This document shows, in pieces, positions 1-11,808 of a DNA stretch of 64,000 nucleotides. The notes under the pieces were generated by a model. The model made no database searches. It saw only the letters and a list, made by a program, of their open reading frames with translations, and was not told the origin of the DNA. The stretch is taken from NCBI GenBank assembly GCA_903884425.1, contig CAISEP010000002.1:186001-250000 (forward strand). Reading direction: 5' to 3'. A program made the position numbers and the translations under genes. Numbering within the stretch: the first letter of the stretch is position 1; each line of letters opens with the position of its first letter. This DNA is from an uncultured Caulobacterales bacterium. Its GTDB lineage: Bacteria > Pseudomonadota > Alphaproteobacteria > Caulobacterales > Caulobacteraceae.

Positions 1-1
1 C

Positions 2-706
2 GACTTCATCGCCGCGGACCGGGAGGGGATCACCATCTGTGACGCCACCTCCGCCGCCTTCGCCCAGGCGCTGGACTGGGCCAAGCTCGATGTGCTGACC
101 TATTCCTGGCAGAAGGTGCTGGGGGGCGAGGCCGCCCACGGCGTGCTGATCCTGTCCCCCCGGGCCGTCGCCCGGCTGGAAAGCTACAGCCCGCCCTGGC
201 CGATGCCCAAGCTGTTCCGCATGACCAAGGGTGGCAAGCTGAATGCCGAGATCTTCGAGGGCGCCACCATCAACACCCCCTCCATGCTCTGCGTGGAGGA
301 CTATCTGGACGCCCTGAACTGGGCCCAGAGCATCGGCGGCCTGCACGAGCTGCACCGGCGCTGCGACACCAACCTGGCCACGATCGAGCGCTGGGTGGCT
401 GCCACGCCGTGGGTCGCCTTCCTCGCCGCCACGCCCAGCCAGCGGTCCAACACCTCGGTGTGCCTGAAGGTGGTGGACCCGCGGGCGACCGCCCTGCCCG
501 CCGCGGACCAGGAAAAGCTGGCCAAGCGGATGGCGGCCCTGCTGGAGTCCGAGGGCGTGGCCCTGGACATCGGCCATTACCGCGATGCCCCGCCGGGCCT
601 GCGCATCTGGTGCGGCGCCACGGTGGACGCCTCCGACCTGGACGCCCTGACACCCTGGCTGGACTGGGCCTTCGCCCAGGCCCTGGCCGAGCTGTCGCCG
701 GCCTGA
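2..706 (+). CDS. serC: Phosphoserine aminotransferase, C-terminal part (5' end outside window)
   Basis: PLP enzyme of serine biosynthesis (3-phosphohydroxypyruvate plus glutamate to phosphoserine). The frame is open from the window edge, so only about the last 234 residues are present. The segment DATSAAF followed by SWQKVLGGE is the class V aminotransferase PLP region, with the Lys of WQK as the Schiff-base residue; the small domain with GLRIWCGAT follows. The stop is 92 bp before serA in the same direction, the serC-serA pairing typical of Caulobacteraceae. The truncation is a window effect, not a mutation. Confidence 0.93.
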   Translation, partial: DFIAADREGITICDATSAAFAQALDWAKLDVLTYSWQKVLGGEAAHGVLILSPRAVARLESYSPPWPMPKLFRMTKGGKLNAEIFEGATINTPSMLCVEDYLDALNWAQSIGGLHELHRRCDTNLATIERWVAATPWVAFLAATPSQRSNTSVCLKVVDPRATALPAADQEKLAKRMAALLESEGVALDIGHYRDAPPGLRIWCGATVDASDLDALTPWLDWAFAQALAELSPA

Positions 707-798
707 TTTCTCCTTAGCGTTTTTGATCCCGCCGCCGGACCACGCCCGTGATGCGTCCGGCGCATCCCCGCAAACATCTCCTTACGAAAGGTGCCCCC

Positions 799-2376
799 AT
801 GGCCCCCCGCGTTCTGATCGCCGACAAGCTCTCCCCCGCCGCCCTCGAGATCTTCAAGTCCCGGGGCGTCGCCGCCGATGTGAAGACCGGCCTCTCCAAG
901 GCCGAACTCCTCGAGATCATCGGCCAGTATGACGGCCTGGCCGTCCGCTCCGCCACCAAGGCCGACGCCGAGGTGATCGCCGCGGCCAAGCACATGAAGG
1001 TCATCGGCCGCGCCGGGATCGGCGTGGACAATGTGGACATTCCCGCCGCCACCAAGGCCGGGATCGTGGTGATGAACACCCCCTTCGGCAACTCCATCAC
1101 CACCGCCGAGCACGCCATCGCCCTGATCTTCGCCCTGGCCCGCCAGCTGCCGGAGGCCGACATCTCCACCCAGGCCGGAAAGTGGGAGAAGAACCGCTTC
1201 ATGGGGGTCGAACTGACCGCCAAGACGCTCGGCCTGATCGGCTGCGGCAATATCGGCTCCATCGTCGCCGACCGGGCCAACGGGCTGCGGATGAAGGTGA
1301 TCGCCTATGACCCCTTCCTGACCCCGGAACGGGCGGTGGAGCTGGGCGTGGAGAAGGTGGAGCTGGACGACCTTCTGTCCCGCGCCGACTTCATCACCCT
1401 GCACACCCCGCTGACCGACAAGACCCGCAACATCCTGTCCGCCGAAGCGTTGCAGAAGGTGAAGAAGGGTGTCCGCATCATCAACTGCGCCCGGGGCGGG
1501 CTGGTGGACGAGCAGGCCCTGCGCGCGGGCCTCGACAGCGGCCATATCGGCGGCGCGGCCTTCGACGTGTTCGTCACCGAGCCGGCCAAGGAGAACGTCC
1601 TGTTCGGCGCCCCCAACTTCATCGCTACCCCGCACCTGGGCGCCTCCACCGCCGAGGCGCAGGAGAATGTGGCCCTGCAGGTGGCCGAGCAGATGTCGGA
1701 CTATCTGCTGAACGGCGCGGTGGCCAATGCGCTCAACTCCCCCTCCGTCACGGCGGACGAGGCCCCCAAGCTGAAGCCCTTCATCCAGCTGGCGGAAAAG
1801 CTCGGCTCCTTCGCCGGACAGATGGTGGATGGCGGCCTGACCGCCATCGAGGTGACCTATGTGGGGGAAGTGGCCAAGCTGAACGTGAAGCCCCTGACCG
1901 CCGCGGCGCTCGCCGGCGTGCTGCGCCCCATGCTGGCCGAGGTGAACATGGTCTCCGCCCCCTCCGTCGCCGCCGGGCGGGGGGTGCAGGTGACCGAGAG
2001 CAAGCAGGAAATGTCCCCGGTCTATGACAGCCTGGTGCGCATCACCCTCACCGCCGAGGGGGGCCAGCGCACCTTCGCCGGCACGGTGATCGCCGGCACG
2101 CCCCGGGTGGTGGAGGTGAAGGGCATGGAGCTCGACGCCCCCTTCGCGCCCGCCATGCTGTTCGTCAACAACCTGGACAAGCCGGGCTTCATCGGCGCGC
2201 TGGGCCTGCTGTGCGCCGACGCCCATGTGAACATCGCCACCTTCAATCTCGGCCGCACCGCGTCCGGCGGCGATGCCATCTGCCTCGTCGGCGTGGACCA
2301 GGCCCTGACCGAGGCCCAGCTGGCCGCCGTCCGCGCCCTGCCGCACGTGAAGGAGGCCCGGGTCCTCAACTTCTGA
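799..2376 (+). CDS. serA: D-3-phosphoglycerate dehydrogenase
   Basis: First committed step of serine synthesis: oxidises 3-phosphoglycerate with NAD+. The protein is 525 aa, the usual length of the long SerA form. Visible are the Rossmann motif GCGNIG at about residues 148-153, the catalytic Arg in NCARGGLVDE, the His in TPHLGAST, then an intervening domain and a C-terminal ACT domain, the usual serine feedback site. The ATG at 799 is preferred over an upstream in-frame ATG at 748 because an AAAGG-type ribosome site lies just before it and MAPRVLIADKLSP matches the family N-terminus. It follows serC directly and probably shares its transcript. Confidence 0.96.
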   Translation: MAPRVLIADKLSPAALEIFKSRGVAADVKTGLSKAELLEIIGQYDGLAVRSATKADAEVIAAAKHMKVIGRAGIGVDNVDIPAATKAGIVVMNTPFGNSITTAEHAIALIFALARQLPEADISTQAGKWEKNRFMGVELTAKTLGLIGCGNIGSIVADRANGLRMKVIAYDPFLTPERAVELGVEKVELDDLLSRADFITLHTPLTDKTRNILSAEALQKVKKGVRIINCARGGLVDEQALRAGLDSGHIGGAAFDVFVTEPAKENVLFGAPNFIATPHLGASTAEAQENVALQVAEQMSDYLLNGAVANALNSPSVTADEAPKLKPFIQLAEKLGSFAGQMVDGGLTAIEVTYVGEVAKLNVKPLTAAALAGVLRPMLAEVNMVSAPSVAAGRGVQVTESKQEMSPVYDSLVRITLTAEGGQRTFAGTVIAGTPRVVEVKGMELDAPFAPAMLFVNNLDKPGFIGALGLLCADAHVNIATFNLGRTASGGDAICLVGVDQALTEAQLAAVRALPHVKEARVLNF

Positions 2377-2402
2377 GACCCGCCGGTCCCCGCCGCCCCT
2401 TT

Positions 2403-2447
2403 CCCCCGGCCGCAAGACGGGCGATACAGGAGTCGGGCGGCCGGGGG
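2403..2447 (+). terminator. Long GC-rich stem-loop after serA
   Basis: A perfect 11-bp inverted repeat (CCCCCGGCCGC at 2403-2413, GCGGCCGGGGG at 2437-2447) with a 23-nt loop lies between serA and the PagL-like gene. There is no T tract, so it may be an inefficient terminator or an mRNA-stability element; the next start codon is only 24 nt downstream. Confidence 0.4.
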
Positions 2448-2471
2448 ACTCCCGGGCATTGGGGGACTGAG

Positions 2472-3062
2472 ATGATCCATCGGGTTCTGGGACTGGCTCT
2501 GGCCAGCGCCCTCTTCGTCGCGACGGGTGCCAAGGCCGGGGAGCTGACGGCCGGGGTCTATGGCCACGACCTCGGCCCCGCCAGCCGCGAGGGCGGTGCG
2601 GACTTCCTGGTGGGCTGGCGCTCGGCACCGGTGGACAGCCTGTCCCTGATCTGGACGCCGCAGGTCCATGTGGTGGCCGTGGCCAACACCGCGGTTCCCA
2701 CCGACTGGGTCGCCGTCGGGTTCGACTGGAAGATCGGCCTGCAGAAGCTGGGCCTGTCCAGCAACTTCTATCTGCGGCCCGGCATCGGCATGGCCTACAC
2801 CACCGGCAAGGCGGGCCTGCCGCCGGTGAATGCCCCGGGCCTCAGCCCGGCGGAGATCTCCCGCCGCCTCCATCTCTATCACACCCGCAAGGACTTCGGC
2901 TCCCACTGGGAGTTCGAGCCGGACCTGGCCCTGGGCTACCGGGTGTCGCCCAAGCTGGCGGCCGAACTGTCCTATGAGCACCTGTCCAACGGCGAGATCC
3001 TGCACCACGGCAAGAACCAGGGACTTGACGACCTGGGGGCCCGCCTGATTTACGCCTTCTGA
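2472..3062 (+). CDS. PagL-like lipid A 3-O-deacylase (acyloxyacyl hydrolase family)
   Basis: Predicted outer-membrane beta-barrel of 196 aa with a cleavable signal peptide (about residues 1-22, ending GAKA). The C-terminal part carries the PagL signature: His170 and Ser172 in EHLSNG, then KNQGLDDLG and a terminal aromatic (IYAF) as in outer-membrane barrels. PagL removes the 3-O acyl chain of lipid A at the outer leaflet. The acidic member of the triad is not certain: the usual Glu position aligns best with Asp186 or Asp187. The ATG at 2472 is chosen because the signal peptide starts there; the open frame runs back into serA. It sits alone between serA and purA. Confidence 0.75.
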   Translation: MIHRVLGLALASALFVATGAKAGELTAGVYGHDLGPASREGGADFLVGWRSAPVDSLSLIWTPQVHVVAVANTAVPTDWVAVGFDWKIGLQKLGLSSNFYLRPGIGMAYTTGKAGLPPVNAPGLSPAEISRRLHLYHTRKDFGSHWEFEPDLALGYRVSPKLAAELSYEHLSNGEILHHGKNQGLDDLGARLIYAF

Positions 3063-3110
3063 CGTCTCCTCCGCCGCCGGTCCGCCCGGCGCGAGGCCCA
3101 TTGCGAGCCA

Positions 3111-3148
3111 CATCCGGTCGCCGAGTCCTGTCGAAGGGCCGCCGGATG
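3111..3148. repeat. Inverted repeat upstream of purA
   Basis: CATCCGG (3111-3117) and CCGGATG (3142-3148) form a 7-bp stem with a 24-nt loop in the purA 5' region, 29 nt before the purA start. It could be the end of a PagL terminator or part of a purA leader; no T tract follows. Confidence 0.3.
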
Positions 3149-3176
3149 CATCCCGGGCAGGTGAGGACGGCTATCC

Positions 3177-4436
<1,260 letters not shown>

Positions 4437-4466
<30 letters not shown>

Positions 4467-4620
4467 GGTTTGCCGGACGGAGGTTCCCGGCTCAAGGCCG
4501 GGAATGACAGCTTCAAATAACAAAAACGGTCGTCATTCCCGGGCGAAGACCCGGGAACCGCGTTCCGACCACCCCCAATGCCCCCGCGGCGGCGCTCACG
4601 TCCCCGTCGACGAGACTGCC
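4437..4620. repeat. Direct repeat copy A: purA tail + palindrome + decayed clpB tail
   Basis: This stretch holds the last codons of purA, a composite palindrome and a degenerate copy of the clpB 3' end. It repeats at 5729-5941 in the same orientation. Read on the minus strand, 4576-4620 gives GSLVDGDV...AAAGAL, matching the ClpB C-terminus [18 protein letters not shown] with an internal deletion of about 35 bp that lies between CCGCGGC repeats. The clpB remnant ends immediately before the TetR stop codon. Confidence 0.85.
4482..4559. repeat. Composite palindromic element, copy A
   Basis: The outer arms GGTTCCCGG...CCGGGAATGAC and GTCATTCCCGGG...CCCGGGAACC are inverted to each other. Each arm also folds alone (TTCCCGGC/GCCGGGAA and TTCCCGGG/CCCGGGAA). 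The structure resembles dispersed REP-type intergenic elements of alphaproteobacteria and could terminate purA and the convergent TetR gene. A close copy is at 5774-5845. Confidence 0.8.
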
Positions 4621-4625
4621 CTCCG

Positions 4626-5234
4626 TCAGATGGCCCTGGGTTCGTATCCGAGATAGGCCCGGGCGAGCCGAACCAGTTCATCCTCGAATTCCTGGCTGGT
4701 AAGGAAGTCGACACCCTCGAGGACAGCCGCGCGTAGGGCACCGTGGATCGACCGCCCGAGGACGAAGGACTGCACCCGCGTCAGCGGACGGCCCCGGGCA
4801 TCGGTCAGCCCCGCTTCGGCTTCGGCAAACTCCGCCGCAAGGGAGGCGTGATCCACCTCTGCCAGCATGGCCGACATGGCGATCCTGCGGGCCTGAGCCC
4901 GACCGGCGAAGGCCTGGATGAAGGCGCGGATCATCGCCCGGTCCCGTGCAAGACCTCCCGTGCCTCGGGTCGCGATCTCGACAACGGCCTGTCGGTGCGC
5001 CTCGGTTTCCCGGCGGGCGACGGCGTGCAGGATCGACGCCTTGTTCGGGAAGTAGCGGTAGAGGGTGCCCACGCTGACACCTGCCCGGTCCGCGACGGCA
5101 TTGGTATTGAAGCCGGCCGCGCCGCAAGCCTCCAGAACCTGAGCCGCGGCTTCCAACAGGAAGTCGACGGAGGCCCTGGAGCGCGCCTGCCGGGGAATTT
5201 TCCGAACCCTGTCCGTCGCTTCCATCGTCTTCAT
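4626..5234 (-). CDS. TetR/AcrR-family transcriptional regulator
   Basis: A 202-aa repressor-type protein. The N-terminal helix-turn-helix (about residues 20-65) includes the family pattern TNAVADRAGVSVGTLYRYFPNKASIL; the C-terminal all-helical domain would bind the effector and dimerise. The ATG at 5234 has a GGAG ribosome site 7 nt upstream; a start 13 codons earlier is possible but lacks one. It is divergent from the thioesterase gene across 89 bp, so it probably controls that gene and itself. Both genes form the cassette enclosed by direct repeats at 4437 and 5729. Ligand unknown. Confidence 0.88.
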   Translation of the reverse strand: MKTMEATDRVRKIPRQARSRASVDFLLEAAAQVLEACGAAGFNTNAVADRAGVSVGTLYRYFPNKASILHAVARRETEAHRQAVVEIATRGTGGLARDRAMIRAFIQAFAGRAQARRIAMSAMLAEVDHASLAAEFAEAEAGLTDARGRPLTRVQSFVLGRSIHGALRAAVLEGVDFLTSQEFEDELVRLARAYLGYEPRAI

Positions 5235-5323
5235 CCCGAAGGCTCCAGTGATCCGGAAAGCCGAGTATCGCACGCAGAGGCCCGACCCTACAGTCTGGCC
5301 GGACTTCGGTTGGAGAGCGTGGC

Positions 5324-5758
5324 ATGACCTGGGCGACAGATCGGCTGGACAGCCTGAAGGCGGGGACCGCCGTTCCTCCGCCGATTGTCGAGACCCTCAA
5401 ACTGGGCCTGATCGGCGACTGGGGAGTGGGTTGGGTGCGGAAGACGTGGGCACCGACGCCTGAACTGGCGACGGCCGATGGCACCCTGTTCGGAGGTTAT
5501 CTCGCGGCCTTGGCAGATCAGGTCCTGGCCTTCGCCGCCATGACCGTGGTCCCGGATGACCACCTCTTTCGCACGGTGAACCTGCAGCTCAACTTCCTGA
5601 GGGTCGGCAGAAGTCAGGCCCTGGATATCGCGGCGAACGTGGTCGCCCAAACCCGGCAGCTCGTGACCGTTCGGGCGGAATTCCGACGCCAGGATGGCAT
5701 CCTCATCGCCGATGCAACGGCGCAGCAGATCCTGATGCGCGGCCCGATCGAGGGGTAG
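5324..5758 (+). CDS. PaaI-like hotdog-fold thioesterase with chimeric C-terminus
   Basis: A 144-aa protein of the acyl-CoA thioesterase superfamily. DGTLFGGYLAALADQ near residues 52-66 is the catalytic-loop/helix pattern of PaaI-type hotdog proteins, and the following strands fit the fold. It probably hydrolyses an aromatic or acyl-CoA thioester in the cytoplasm. A GGAG site lies 9 nt before the ATG. The last residues, ILMRGPIEG, and the stop codon are almost identical to the purA C-terminus (ILMRDPFEG) because the gene runs into direct-repeat copy B. Its original C-terminus was therefore replaced or extended during insertion. Divergent from the TetR gene. Confidence 0.8.
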   Translation: MTWATDRLDSLKAGTAVPPPIVETLKLGLIGDWGVGWVRKTWAPTPELATADGTLFGGYLAALADQVLAFAAMTVVPDDHLFRTVNLQLNFLRVGRSQALDIAANVVAQTRQLVTVRAEFRRQDGILIADATAQQILMRGPIEG

Positions 5759-5773
5759 GGTTTGCCCGATGGA

Positions 5774-5845
5774 GGTTCCCGGCTCGAGGCCGGGAATGAC
5801 GGCGTTTTTTTCACGTCGTCATTCCCGGGCGAAGACCCGGGAACC
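5774..5845. repeat. Composite palindromic element, copy B
   Basis: Same element as 4482-4559, with arms GGTTCCCGGC...GGGAATGAC and GTCATTCCCGGG...CCCGGGAACC around a short T-rich centre (GGCGTTTTTTTCAC). It lies between the convergent thioesterase and clpB genes and is suited to bidirectional termination. Confidence 0.8.
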
Positions 5846-5860
5846 TCGTTCAGATCACCC

Positions 5861-8455
<2,595 letters not shown>

Positions 8456-8523
8456 GATGTCCCCTTGATCGGCGGAGTGTGGGCGACCCGCCTTGATCAA
8501 GCACAGGTCCCCCGACAGGGCTC

Positions 8524-8554
8524 AGATGGGTGTGGCCAATTGGCAACACAAGGG
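8524..8554 (-). promoter_or_regulatory. Candidate heat-shock (sigma32) promoter of clpB
   Basis: On the minus strand CCCTTGTG is followed after 15 nt by ACCCATCT, close to the RpoH consensus (CTTGAA and CCCATNT). The -10-like element ends about 70 nt before the clpB ATG, leaving a 5' leader of roughly 60 nt. ClpB is a classic RpoH target, so the placement is sensible. Confidence 0.5.
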
Positions 8555-8590
8555 GGCGCGACACGATCCCGCATCGCCGCCGGAAAGACC

Positions 8591-8620
8591 GAAGCCGCCC
8601 GGAGGGGTCCGGACGGCTTC
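8591..8620 (-). terminator. Stem-loop after the DUF4167 gene
   Basis: GAAGCCG (8591-8597) pairs with CGGCTTC (8614-8620), extended by inner CCGG pairs around a 4-6 nt loop, just beyond the DUF4167 stop at 8634. Only a short T-rich run (GGTCTTT) follows on the minus strand, so efficiency is uncertain. Confidence 0.5.
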
Positions 8621-8633
8621 GCGGGATCTGGGT

Positions 8634-9761
8634 TTATTCCGCCGGTTCCGGCGCATCCTCCACCGGACGCTTGCGGGGCCGGCCGCGGGGCCGCTTCACC
8701 GCCTCGCCGCCGTCGGCATCCGCCAGAAAGGCCGGGGCCTCGCTGACATCGCCGTCACCACCGCGCAGCTGGCCGCTGGCTTCCGCAGGCGCGGCCGACA
8801 GGGGCGTCAGCGGCGTCAGGGGCGTCAGCGGGGTCTGGGCCGCCGGCCGGGGCGCGGGGGCCGACAGGGGGGTCTGCGGCGGTGCACTGAGCGGCGTCTG
8901 CTGGCTCAGCGGGGTCAGGGGCGTGGATTGGGGCTCGACCACGGCCAGGGGATCGGCCCGATCGCCCCGGGGTTCGTTGTAGCGCCGCTCGCCCCGGTCC
9001 CGGAAGCGGTCCTCCCGCCTCGGCCGGTCGCCCTCGCCCTCGGTCCGCGGACGCTCGTCCGCGCGCCCTTCGTTGCGGGGCCGGTCTTCGTTGCGGGGCC
9101 GGTCTTCGTTGCGGGGACGGTCCTCATTGCGGTTGCGGTCACGGTCGCGGGGCTCGTAGCGGTCGCGGTTGCCGTTGCGGTCCCGGTTCTGGTCGCGATT
9201 CTGGTCCCGGTCGCGGTTCTGGTCGCGATCCCGATTCTGGTCGCGATCGCGGTTCTGATCCCGGTTCTGATCACGGTCGCGGGGGGCATAGGACCCGTCG
9301 CGGGGCGGGTTGTCGCGATAGGGTTGCTCCCGCTGGCCATAGTCCCGGGACGATCCGCCGTCCTGGGCGTCGGTCTCGCCCGGGCCCTCATAGGCCTCGG
9401 CGGCGTCGGGATCGGCTTCCTCGTCCACGTCGATGTCGAAGCCGGAGGCGAACACGTCGCGGCCGGTGATGTCCGACGCCGGACGGGTGGGCTGCAGCAC
9501 CCGCAGCACCCGGAAATAGTGTTCCGCATGCTGAAGATAGTTCTCCGCCAGCACCCGGTCGCCGGCCGAGGCCGCGTCCCGGGCCAGCTGGCAGTACTTG
9601 TCGTACACGTGCTGGGCATGGCCGCGGATCTTGACCCCGTCCGGCCCGTTGGAATCGAAGGCGCGGTTGACGTTCTGGGCGGGCTTGCCGCCGCCGCCGC
9701 CATTGCCGCCACCGCCGCGGTTGCGGCCGCGCTGCCGTTTCATCCCCTTGAAGTCTCTCAT
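8634..9761 (-). CDS. DUF4167 domain protein with long RD/QN-rich repeat tail
   Basis: A 375-aa protein of unknown function. The N-terminus is basic and Gly-rich (RQRGRNRGGGG), followed by the conserved DUF4167 core (about residues 25-90: FDSNGPDGVKIRG, YDKYCQLARDA, YLQHAEHYFR). The remainder is low complexity: many RDRDQNR units, then PRNED repeats, TPLTPL repeats, and an AT-hook-like KRPRGRPRKRP near the end. That suggests nucleic-acid binding. The ATG at 9761 with AAGG upstream is chosen over an open frame running back to 9959. It lies between prmC and clpB on the same strand, a typical alphaproteobacterial neighbourhood. Confidence 0.85.
   Translation of the reverse strand: MRDFKGMKRQRGRNRGGGGNGGGGGKPAQNVNRAFDSNGPDGVKIRGHAQHVYDKYCQLARDAASAGDRVLAENYLQHAEHYFRVLRVLQPTRPASDITGRDVFASGFDIDVDEEADPDAAEAYEGPGETDAQDGGSSRDYGQREQPYRDNPPRDGSYAPRDRDQNRDQNRDRDQNRDRDQNRDRDQNRDQNRDRNGNRDRYEPRDRDRNRNEDRPRNEDRPRNEDRPRNEGRADERPRTEGEGDRPRREDRFRDRGERRYNEPRGDRADPLAVVEPQSTPLTPLSQQTPLSAPPQTPLSAPAPRPAAQTPLTPLTPLTPLSAAPAEASGQLRGGDGDVSEAPAFLADADGGEAVKRPRGRPRKRPVEDAPEPAE
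9085..9280. repeat. Tandem repeats inside the DUF4167 gene
   Basis: Two sets of imperfect tandem units. About 9085-9125 repeats GGCCGGTCTTCGTTGCGG-like units (PRNED). About 9160-9280 repeats 12-18 bp units of the CGGTTCTGGTCGCGATC type (RDRDQN). Unit lengths are multiples of three, so expansion changes protein length without shifting frame. Confidence 0.75.
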
Positions 9762-10113
9762 CGTGCCTTGCCGTCTGAAATGCGTGTCTGTGATGTTGCG
9801 TGTCGGTTTGTGGGTCTCGACCAGCCCCGCGGCGCGCCACCCGGGCGACGCCTTGCGTATCTGGTCCGGTTCCGCCGGTCTCAGGGCCCGGAAGCACGTC
9901 GCCGGGGGCGCGTCCATCTGGGCGGCTGTGCGTTGGAAGCTTCGGGTCGCGTCCCGCACAATCGGGGACTTCGGAGCGCCAACGATTTGAGGGATGACAC
10001 CAGAGGCTTAGCGAGTTGCCGCAGTCATTCCAAGGACTTTCTTCGCAAACCGCCTAACGATCGGTGAAGGTCAACGCTCAACGGGCGGGGTTTGCGGCGT
10101 TTCCGGGGAGGCG
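9762..10113. other. 352-bp gene-free interval between prmC and the DUF4167 gene
   Basis: No convincing gene: the open frames here are GC-driven extensions of the neighbours. A TTGACC hexamer on the minus strand (10069-10074) could be a -35 element for the DUF4167 transcript, but I see no good -10 at the right distance. The interval is too long for simple read-through, so an independent promoter is likely. Confidence 0.4.
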
Positions 10114-10971
10114 TCAGGCCTCGCCGGGCCGGAAACCGCTGATGACCCGGTCCCGCCGCCCCAGATCCTGGGTCGTGCGGACACCGGTGGCCCCGGCCGC
10201 CACGAACAGGGCCGTGACTGATTCGGCCTGGTCGTGGCCGATCTCCACGGCGAACGGCCGACCGGGCTTCAGCAGGCTGAGGATCTGCGGGGCCAGCGCG
10301 CGATAGGCGTCGAGCCCGTCGGCCCCACCGTCCAGGGCCAGGATCGGGTCGTGTTCGCGGACCTCCGGGTCCAGGGTGGGGATCACGGCGGTGGGGATGT
10401 AGGGCGGGTTCGACACCACCAGGTCGAAGGCCCCGGGGGCCAGGCCATCCCCCCATTCCGTGCGCAGGAAGCTGGCCCGACCGGCCAGGCCGAGGTTGGC
10501 CGCATTCTCCTTCGCCACCGCGAGCGCCTCGAAGGACACGTCGGTGCCGACCCCCCGGGCTGCCGGGCGCTCCGCCAGTATGGCCAGAAGTATGGCTCCG
10601 GACCCGGTGCCCAGGTCCAGCATGTCGAAGGCCTGATGCTCTCCGAACTGGGGCAGCACCACGTCGAGGACCGCCTCGGTGTCCGGCCGCGGGGACAGGA
10701 CGTCGGGGGTCACCCGCAGGAGGATCTTCCAGAAGCCCGCCCGTCCGATGATCTTGCTCACCGGCTCCCGGCGGCAGCGGCGTTCCACATAGCCCTCGAG
10801 GGTGGCCAGCTGCTCCGCCGTCAGGGCGCGATAGGGGTCGGTGACGATGTCCGTGCGCGAGGCCCCCGTGGCCGCCTCCAGCAACAGGCGGGCATCGATT
10901 ACCGGGCTGTCGATCCCGGCGGCCTTCAGCCTGTCGCGGGACTGGGTCCAGGCGGTCTTCAGATCGGTCAA
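10114..10971 (-). CDS. prmC: Peptide chain release factor N5-glutamine methyltransferase
   Basis: Methylates the Gln of the GGQ motif in release factors RF1/RF2. The protein is 285 aa. It has an N-terminal helical domain, a SAM-binding motif LDLGTGSGAIL, and the diagnostic NPPY (VVSNPPYIPT). The start appears to be TTG at 10971, whose first bases overlap the TGA of the upstream MOSC gene, implying translational coupling. In many relatives prfA precedes prmC; here a MOSC-domain gene does. Confidence 0.93.
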   Translation of the reverse strand: MTDLKTAWTQSRDRLKAAGIDSPVIDARLLLEAATGASRTDIVTDPYRALTAEQLATLEGYVERRCRREPVSKIIGRAGFWKILLRVTPDVLSPRPDTEAVLDVVLPQFGEHQAFDMLDLGTGSGAILLAILAERPAARGVGTDVSFEALAVAKENAANLGLAGRASFLRTEWGDGLAPGAFDLVVSNPPYIPTAVIPTLDPEVREHDPILALDGGADGLDAYRALAPQILSLLKPGRPFAVEIGHDQAESVTALFVAAGATGVRTTQDLGRRDRVISGFRPGEA

Positions 10972-11750
10972 GTCAGTCCCTCCGCCCCGTCGCCGACGCG
11001 GACATCGCCGGCTTCGAGGATATGCACATAGACGCCGCAGTTGGCGTGCCCGGTCAGCGTCTGCAAGGCCGGGACGAGGTCGATGTCCACCGCCGCCGTG
11101 TCCGGGTTCACATGGGTGGCGATGCAGCGCTGGATCGGCTTGAACACCTCGGCCACGGCAGACCCCAGGCGCAGGCGGGTGCCCGGCGGCAGCGCCACCT
11201 CGGCAAAGGCGGGCCAGCCCTCGATCTCGACATTGCCCCGCATCCGCCGGGCGTCCAGGGGTGCGCCCACCGCGGCCTCCAGCGCCGCAAGGCTGGCGCG
11301 GTTGGTGAGGGAGACCAGCCCCTGGGGATGGTCGAAGAACCGGTGGCCGGGGGCCTGCACCACCTGCAGCGGGGCCTCCACCGCCTCGCCCAGCACCCCG
11401 GTCAGCCAGTGGGCAAAGCGCGCAGCCTCGGCCGGGTCGGTGAGATCGACGACGATCTCCCCCGCCCCCTCCGCCGCGGCGTGCAGCCGGCCGGTGGCGT
11501 CGTCCAGCCGGGTGCGCACCCGCGCCGCCGACGGCATCGGGGCCAGCGCCACGAAGCGGAACTTGGAGATGTGCACCGGTGCCGCCGGATCAAAACCCGA
11601 TGGCCCGTGCTCCACCGCCCAGCACCGGTCGAAGGCCAGACCCTCTCCCGGCCGCAGGGCCGCCTGCGCCAGGGCTTCCGGCGTGAAGCCCTTGAGCGGG
11701 TGGCGCCACAGGGCGGCGATCTGTCCCCGAAGGTCGGCAGTCTCGGTCAT
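10968..11750 (-). CDS. MOSC domain-containing protein
   Basis: A 260-aa protein with an N-terminal beta-barrel MOSC_N-like domain (LWRHPLKGFTPEAL; GLAFDRCWAVEH) and a C-terminal MOSC domain. The C-terminal domain has a Cys in IQRCIATHVNP, a position often used for sulfur or molybdenum cofactor transfer. Related proteins (YcbX/mARC type) reduce N-hydroxylated compounds or transfer sulfur with molybdenum cofactor. The ATG at 11750 starts the conserved region; the open frame upstream to 11921 is low quality. Its stop overlaps the prmC start. Confidence 0.85.
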   Translation of the reverse strand: MTETADLRGQIAALWRHPLKGFTPEALAQAALRPGEGLAFDRCWAVEHGPSGFDPAAPVHISKFRFVALAPMPSAARVRTRLDDATGRLHAAAEGAGEIVVDLTDPAEAARFAHWLTGVLGEAVEAPLQVVQAPGHRFFDHPQGLVSLTNRASLAALEAAVGAPLDARRMRGNVEIEGWPAFAEVALPPGTRLRLGSAVAEVFKPIQRCIATHVNPDTAAVDIDLVPALQTLTGHANCGVYVHILEAGDVRVGDGAEGLT

Positions 11751-11808
11751 GCCCGCTTCTAGGCCGACCGGACCGGCGAGGGCAAGGCGCGGCCGGACCC
11801 CGAGGGGC

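Noticed and set aside
2-706. serC considered as a truncated pseudogene
   Set aside because: The frame is intact up to the window edge; truncation is due to where the window begins.
577-2628. Long antisense frame over serA
   Set aside because: Opposite-strand shadow of a confident gene. In very GC-rich DNA the reverse frames stay open, and the translation is low-complexity Gly/Arg/His-rich.
9085-9280. Repeat array considered as CRISPR
   Set aside because: Units are short, contiguous and in frame within a coding region; there are no unique spacers and no cas genes.
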